From: Buxus sempervirens
Lineage: Eukaryota > Streptophyta > Magnoliopsida > Buxales > Buxaceae
Direction of reading: 5' to 3'
Assembly: GCA_947561395.2 (NCBI GenBank)
Contig: OX387195.1
Coordinates: 23,203,126-23,267,125 of the forward strand
DNA: 64,000 nt
The position numbers and the translations under genes were made by a program. Position 1 is the first letter of the stretch, and each line of letters begins with the position of its first letter. Below the pieces are notes generated by a model. That model saw only the letters and a program-made list of their open reading frames with translations. It made no database searches and was not told the origin of the DNA. This document shows, piece after piece, positions 58,001-64,000 of this stretch.

Positions 58001-59080
58001 TACCCCTGCCCGGTATCCTGATCTCCGGCATCATGAATATGGCCGGAGTTTCGGCAAACTCCTCTTCAAGATTATCGCTCCAAACTTGTCTTTTCTAATG
58101 CGAACCGAATTGCTTTTTCGGTAGAATCGATATGTCCGTAGATGAAAAAAAAAAACTAAACCAAAGGATAGATCAATCTCCTCAAATTCCGTTCGTTAAC
58201 TGACCGATCTAACATGAACTGAATTCATTCAACTTGATATTCAAAAATTCCAACCAAACCTCATCAAAACAATTGAATCAAATAGCTGAGAAATGAAGAC
58301 AAAGAGATCGACAGACCTCAGATCCTACCTCAAAGCTCTCAAATATCCCATGCAGAATCACATATACTGAATCCCGAATCAATCGTTTCCTCTTCGTCAA
58401 AGAAAAACGAAGAGAGAACGAGGAGGAAACAGAAATGCGATGAATTATCTCTACACTTGAACAATACAAACACAAACGCAAAATTAATTACATAAGAACA
58501 ATACAAAAACAATAAAATTTGCAGAATTTCCTGAGAATAGAAAGAACAATAAACGTTATTTTTAGGAAAAAAAAAACCAATGGATTTGGTTCAAGGACAG
58601 GATAAAAAGGAGAACACATTTCCTTGAATTTATAGTGATATCTTAATCGATTCCACAGGGTAACTTTCAATGTCTACAACGAAGGCTTCAGATTTCTTGC
58701 TCCTGTCTTGAAATCTAGAGAAGCAGATCTTGCATTTTATCTAGGGAAAATTATGCGAAAGACCTCCTTTTTGGGAGGTCTTTCCCAGGAGGCTTGTACG
58801 TCAAACTCAAGACACTGTAGGCCTCCTTTTCCCTAAAATTTATCAAAAGGGCCTCACATGAGAGGCATGTAAGGGATGCAAGCATTTTCATAGGAGGATA
58901 CAAGTCCTGTCATAGGAGGATATAATTATTTTCATAGTAGGATACAATTACACTCATAGGGGGAAACAAGTAATTATAGATCCAAGGTAAGGAAATGCAA
59001 AGAAACCACATCACAAGAAACACCCGTTTGGGCCATTTCTCACAGCACAATAACGATCCAAACACAGCCCTACTTCTTAA
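58001..59080. other. possible CACTA interior and unassigned sequence
   Basis: No transposase frame recognised. Contains a perfect hairpin GAAAGACCTCC/GGAGGTCTTTC (about 58758-58785). At about 58885-58970 there are four degenerate 22-24 bp units around TCATAGGAGGATACAA. The nature of the region is unresolved. Confidence 0.4.
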
Positions 59081-59084
59081 GGTG

Positions 59085-59215
59085 ATGCGGTCGTGAAGGT
59101 GCTGCGGTCTGAAGGTGCTGCGGTCGTGAAGGTGCTGCTGTCTGAAAGCGCTGTGGTAGTGAAGGTTTTCACGACCAAGGCGTGCTGAGGTCTGAAGGTG
59201 TCCTGGTCGTGAGCG
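59085..59215 (+). repeat. minisatellite in the second LINE's 5' leader
   Basis: Units of about 17-35 bp built on GCGGTCGTGAAGGTGCT alternate with GCGGTCTGAAGGTGCT and diverge toward the right. Its position before ORF1 parallels the 5' minisatellite of the LINE at 38950-39200, but the unit sequences are unrelated. Confidence 0.7.
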
Positions 59216-59546
59216 AGGCATCATTCTGCTCTGGTCGCGATACCGTGGTTCGCTCGAGTTCCTCTTTGCTGTTCATGGCCATTGTGAATAGCTCTATGGC
59301 ATCGTGGAGAAGTTGAGATAATCAGTGTGGGTTACGTGCTCAGGCCTTGCTGTTGGGTGCAAACTATCCGAGGGATGTTACGCGGTCTGGTCCTTGTGGC
59401 GTAGCATCATCGGCATCCAATACCGTTGTGACTGCAGTCTGTTGAGGTTTTTAGTAGCAGTTTATTCGGAGACAAATCGGGGAAGCATGTTTGCTCCACT
59501 CAACTGAATCAAGTCCGGTTTTCCAGTAGTGAGTGGTTTTCCGGAG

Positions 59547-60900
59547 ATGAATTTGAATTTGAATTTCCCGCCCTTGGGAAACCAAATGGGTCATGGTACA
59601 ACACCAGGTCCTACTGTGGAGGCTACTGATGTGCCAGGCGCAGTAGCAGAATTTCAGACCCATAATCGGACTCCTCCAGCACCGCCTATGCATGGGAATC
59701 CCATCTTAGGTAATGAGAGATATCGTGGCAGTAGCTGGTCGGCTCTCTTCCCTGATCAAGTTCGTTCCAGGATAAGGCTGTAATATATGGAACCCCAAGT
59801 GGTCAATGGTAAGATTGTTGTAACTCCCCCACCTCAGGTGGCCGAAGATGGAATGAAACATTGGGAAGGCAGCTTAGTAGGACACTTTTTGGAGAAAAAC
59901 CTTCCCTTTGCAGTAGTGAGAAGCTTGGCCGTAAGGTTGTGGAGTAAGATGGGATCTGTTCAAGTATCTGGCATCGATAATGGATTTTATATCTTTAGAT
60001 TTGGGTTTCCTACGATGAGAGAAAAGGTTCTTCATGGAGCCCCCTGGCACTTTGCTGGCCGTCTTCTGATTTTGAGAGAATGGGAACCTAACATGTAGTT
60101 TATCAAGTCTCAACTCAGTAAAAGTCCCAGTGTGGGTAAAGTTATTTAACATGCCAATGGAATATTGGTCTCCAGAGGGGCTTGCTGTAATTGCTAGCGG
60201 AGTGGGGCGACCATTATTCCTGGATAGGCAAACGGAGAACAAAACTAGGTTGTTTTGCTAAGATTTGTGTGGAGATGGACGTTGACGATCAATTCCTGAA
60301 CAAAATATTCCTAAATACCAGTGGGGACTCATCAAAAGCCTCTGATGATTTGCAAATTGACGTGGAATACACCTGAAACCCCTCGAAATGTTCTCACTGT
60401 AGGGTTTTTGGACATTCAGAAAAGCAATGTAGCATAGCAAGATCCGGTCAGGAGGATTCCCCTCATGTAGGCCATGCAGACTTGGAAAAAGAGGTTGTTG
60501 AAGTTCAACATATCCGACGTAATGAAAACATGGGAGAAATTATGGGCAACCAAGCTGAGCCTGCTCAGTGGCAAGTAGTGAAAGCGAAGGGCAAAGCAGT
60601 TATGATCGATTCACCCTCCCATTCGCTGCAAGGAAGCGAAGACTCTGATCCAAAATGTAGAGAATCCAAAAACGCTGAAGATGAAGTATCTAATAGTCCT
60701 TGTACTGAATCATCAAATTCCATTGTACCAGATTCCAATCCAGGGGCTTAGAAGAGGGAAATCAATTTGAAGTGCTCGCAGAAAGTGTTGAGGTGGTTCT
60801 CGCTAGGCAATCATGCAAAAAGAAGCATAAAAAGAAGAAGAGGCTATTAGTAGATGAAATGGCCATGAAGAAAGTAAAAAATCATTCTGGTAAAGGGAAT
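59547..60900 (+). mobile_element. second LINE ORF1 region with DUF4283-like domain and zinc knuckle
   Basis: Starts MNLNLNFPPLGNQMGHG. A separate frame (59787-60098) gives LVGHFLEKNLPFAVVRSLAV and VLHGAPWHFAGRLLILREWE, the DUF4283-like core. At about 60391-60435 a CCHC knuckle reads CSHCRVFGHSEKQC. A variable acidic tail follows. Several stops and frame changes divide it. Confidence 0.75.
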
Positions 60901-60940
60901 CCTGCGGTATCTCAAGGAAGCGGGGGTGGTTGTTCTACCC

Positions 60941-63900
60941 ATGATTAAATTAGCAGCATGGAACATCAGGGGTCTTAATGACCCCGCCAAGCAAAGGGAG
61001 GTTAGGGTACTAGTAGAAACTCAGAAGTTAAGCTGTATGTGTTTGATTGAGACGAAAGTTAGGGAGGTAAACTCTCACCTGGTTAAGAGTTTAGTATGTC
61101 CTCAATGGAGTATGATTGCAAACTATGGAGGGTCTATCAAGGGGCGTATATGGCTCATGTACGACAACCAAGCAATCACAATGACTCCCTTACAAATTAC
61201 GGATCAGCTGATTCATTGTTATGTTGAATTTTCAGGGATTAATAAGGGTTGCTTTCTATCATGCATGTATGGATCTAATGACCACAAGGAGAGGAGCTCA
61301 CTTTGGTAGGACTTAATGAAACATGTAGTAGACCATCCTTGGCTAGTCTTTGGGGACTTTAATTGTGTTCGAAACCACTCTGAGAAAGCTGGAGGAAAAA
61401 GCTTAAAGAGGAAGCCGACCGAAGATTTTAATAGATGCATTCACTACTGCGCTGTGGTTGACCTTAGTATAAAGGGTACCGCCTGTCTTGGAGTAATCGA
61501 AGCTCAGGTACAAAGAGAATCTCTTGCAAGCTTGATAGAGCACTGACCAACAAGGGATGGCTCATGGAATTCACATCTTTTGAAGTGGAATTTTTAAACG
61601 CAGGTATCTCAGATCATTGCCCAATCATAGTTACTGTGTTACCTGAACAGCAAAGGGGAGTGAGACCATTTAGATTTTTTAATCATTGGAGAAATCACGA
61701 GAAGTTCATCCCCATGGTATCTGATGTATGGAAATGCCATGTGGGTGGCCATGCTATGTATCGGGTGGTGAAAAAACTTCAATTAGTTAAGTTAAAACTG
61801 AAGGAATGGAGTAGGAAGGAGAATTTTGCTAATATTACTGAGGAAGTCAATCGTCTTCGAGCTTAGCTTGTCGATCTCCAAAATAAATGCCATCTTCTAC
61901 CGCTCAATGATGCTTTGGTGGAAAAAGAAAGATTTGTTCGAGCTGCCCTCATGAATGCGTTAAGGATAGAGGAATCCCAACTATGTCAGAAAGCCCGAAT
62001 TACCTAGATGAAGGAGGGTGATAAGAATTCAGGTTTTTCCATAACCATGTCATATCCAGAAGAGCAGCAAATAGAATTATCAGCTTAGCAGATGGTTCTG
62101 GAGAGAAGACTTCCGATCCTAGCAAGATTTGTAGTTCCTTTGTGAATCACTTCACCAACCTCCTGGGAACTACATATAGTGTTGATCTACAGCAGTTTCC
62201 CTCATTCCCTCGGATGTTGTCGGAAGCTCAATGTAATATGTTGCAGGCGGAGGTGACAGCAGAGGAGGTCCAAGCTACATTATTTGCTTTAAAGGAAGAC
62301 AAGGCTCCGGGGCCTGATGGGTTCACACCGGTTTTCTTTAAGAAAGCTTGGAGCATTGTGGGGTCTGATGTGGTGGAGGCCATTCTCAGCTTCTTCAAGG
62401 ATGGTAAACTTCTCAAGCAGATTGATGCTATAGCTATAACCCTTGTCCCTAAGTGCCCAAACTTGGATAAGGTTTCTAATTATAGACCCATATCTTGTGT
62501 GAACACCCTATATAAGTGCACTGCAAAAATTATAGCTAACAGTCGCAAGAGTGTCATTGCTGATATTGTGGGAGATTACCAATCGGCGTTTATTCCTAGG
62601 AGATCGATTGCAGAGAATATCCTCTTGACCCATGAACTTCTTCATAAATCCCATCTAAATAAGGGTTCTCCAAGATGTGCTATAAAGGTAGATCTAAGCA
62701 AGGCATATGATTCGGTCTCGTGGTGCTGTATTAGGAAAACTCTATTGAGTATGGGATTCCCACCAAAAGTCATCAGCTGGGTGATGGAGTGCATCTCAAC
62801 CCCTTCTTACTCTATTATGATCAATGGAGGAATGAATGGTTTTTTCCACGGTGCTAAGGGCCTCAGACAAGGAGATCCAATGTCTCCATACATCTTTGTG
62901 CTCATCATGGAGCTGTTCAACACAATCCTTCAAGAGAGCACCAGCAAGCAAGCATTCAAGTATTTTCCCAAATGTTCCAAGCTTAACATAAAACTTCTTA
63001 GCTTTGTTGATGACTTAATGCTCTTTTCTTATGGTAAAGCTAAATCCATCGACTGTTGTATGGAAGCACTCCGAAAGTTCCAAGTCTTATCGGGTCTCAA
63101 AATGAATAAGGACAAGACTACATTGTTCTTGGCAGGTATGGATGAAAGCACAAAAACTTACTTGAGTAATAGGTTCCAGCTCCAGATAGGTCATCTTCCC
63201 ATCAAGTACTTGGGGCTACCATTGTTGTCTTCGAAATTAACCCCAAGGGACTGTGATCCTCTCCTGTCACGCATAAGAATGAGGCTTCAATCATGGAGTA
63301 ATAAGAATTTATCCTATGCTGGAAGGCTCACCCTCATCAAGTCGGTACTATTCTCTATCACAGTTTATTCTCCCCAAGTGTGTATCCGAAGAAATCCAGA
63401 AGGAATGTCGTCATTTTCTATGGGCTGGCCACAATACATCCAAAAAGTTATGCCCTATAGCTTGGAAGAAAATTTGTGCCCCAAAAGTCCAAGGAGGTCT
63501 AGGTATCAAGTGTATGGAAACCTGGAACAAGGTGGCCATCCTGAAATATGTTTGGTCGATAGTAAACAACTCACCTACTCTGTGGGTAAAGTGGACTCGA
63601 TGCTACTTGATAAGAGACAAAAATTTCTGGGCTATGAAATGCCCGTCACGATGTTCATGGACATGGAGGAAAATATTGGAAGCCAGAACACTTGCTGCAA
63701 CTCTACTAAAGGTGAGAATTTACAATGGAGTAGGCACTTCACTTTGGTATGACAATTGGCGTCCTGATGGTCCAATTGGACCTAGGCTTGGACTACAAAT
63801 AGTGTATGATTCAGGTTTGCCCATAACAGCAACTGTAAGTAGCATCATTGACCATAATGAATGGTTGGTCCCCCCTGCGGTTACAATAGATCTAATGGTT

Positions 63901-64000
63901 GTGTGGAGTAAACTCAATATGCTTCTGATGCCTGATACGACAAGGGAAGACAGGTTGGTGTGAACGACATCAAAGTCAGGCCTCTTAGACATTGCAAGCA
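60941..64000 (+). mobile_element. second LINE ORF2, endonuclease and reverse transcriptase, multiply broken
   Basis: Endonuclease: MIKLAAWNIRGLNDPAKQRE, LIETKV, PWLVFGDFNCV and ISDHCPI. Reverse transcriptase (62142-63400): KEDKAPGPDGFTPVFF, VDLSKAYDSVSW, GLRQGDPMSPYIF and LLSFVDDLMLF. After a frame change near 63350 the connector follows (FLWAGHNTSKKLCPIAWKKI, GTSLWYDNWRPDGPIG). In-frame stops fit CAG to TAG (SSLW*DLMKHV near 61307; LRA*LVDLQN near 61864) and TGG to TAG (RIT*MKEGDK near 62008), with additional frameshifts. Confidence 0.85.

Larger units (their letters stand above)
59085..64000 (+). mobile_element. decayed L1 LINE, right end outside the window
   Basis: Second L1 element, plus strand. 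Order: 5' minisatellite (about 59085-59215), ORF1 region (59547-60900), ORF2 from 60941 onward. It is of a different lineage from the 39-45 kb element, judged by its ORF1 and RT sequences (FVDD rather than FADD). It has many frame breaks and stops. The sequence ends inside the ORF2 C-terminal region, so presence of an RNase H domain or poly(A) tail cannot be seen. Confidence 0.85.

Overview
The window is nuclear DNA from an angiosperm, most likely a eudicot (inferred). The signs are GT-AG introns of up to 9 kb, plant-specific families (ACC-oxidase-homologue dioxygenases, hevamine-type chitinase, a MAGATAMA 3-like helicase), a plastid rpoC2 insert, and plant L1, RTE, hAT, Mutator, Harbinger and CACTA elements. 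Gene density is low: two intact-looking protein genes, the first exon of a third, and two host pseudogenes.

Region 1 (1-19.2 kb) is a tandem array of about 8.6-kb units, each with a minus-strand Fe(II)/2-oxoglutarate dioxygenase. Copy A shows only exon 1 (118-644). Copies B (6264-9347) and C (14818-17918) are complete three-exon genes of 375 codons. Units A and B also carry a relic 3' end of an older dioxygenase. Between A and B lies a broken plus-strand acidic chitinase gene (5095-5735). Copy B's upstream region took a 1.4-kb LINE tail with a clean 7-bp target duplication. Copy C took a foldback MITE in its putative TATA region and has Gln where the family has the 2-oxoglutarate-binding Arg.

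Region 2 (20.3-50.1 kb) is one minus-strand gene spread over about 30 kb. It is a SEN1/MAA3-type superfamily-1 helicase whose 20 exons can all be placed (about 827 ancestral codons). It carries several independent lesions and is read here as a pseudogene. The most interesting object lies inside it: a 1049-bp Mutator-like element (47409-48457) with a perfect 9-bp target duplication. It landed within coding exon 4 and carries fragments that look like two host genes, electron-transfer-flavoprotein beta and hydroxyethylthiazole kinase (a Pack-MULE). The introns also hold a near full-length L1 LINE (about 38.9-45.45 kb), an RTE LINE relic, a plastid rpoC2 insert (about 27.13-27.67 kb) and several local duplications.

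Region 3 (50-64 kb) is transposon-rich: a 417-bp hAT MITE, a 1146-bp Harbinger-like element with a related hAT MITE nested inside it, a 3.6-kb solo LTR with an exact 147-bp tandem array, a one-ended CACTA element, and a decayed L1 LINE that runs off the right edge. I see no host gene here.

No rRNA, tRNA or CRISPR array was recognised. All homology calls come from reading translated sequence against remembered families; no search was run.
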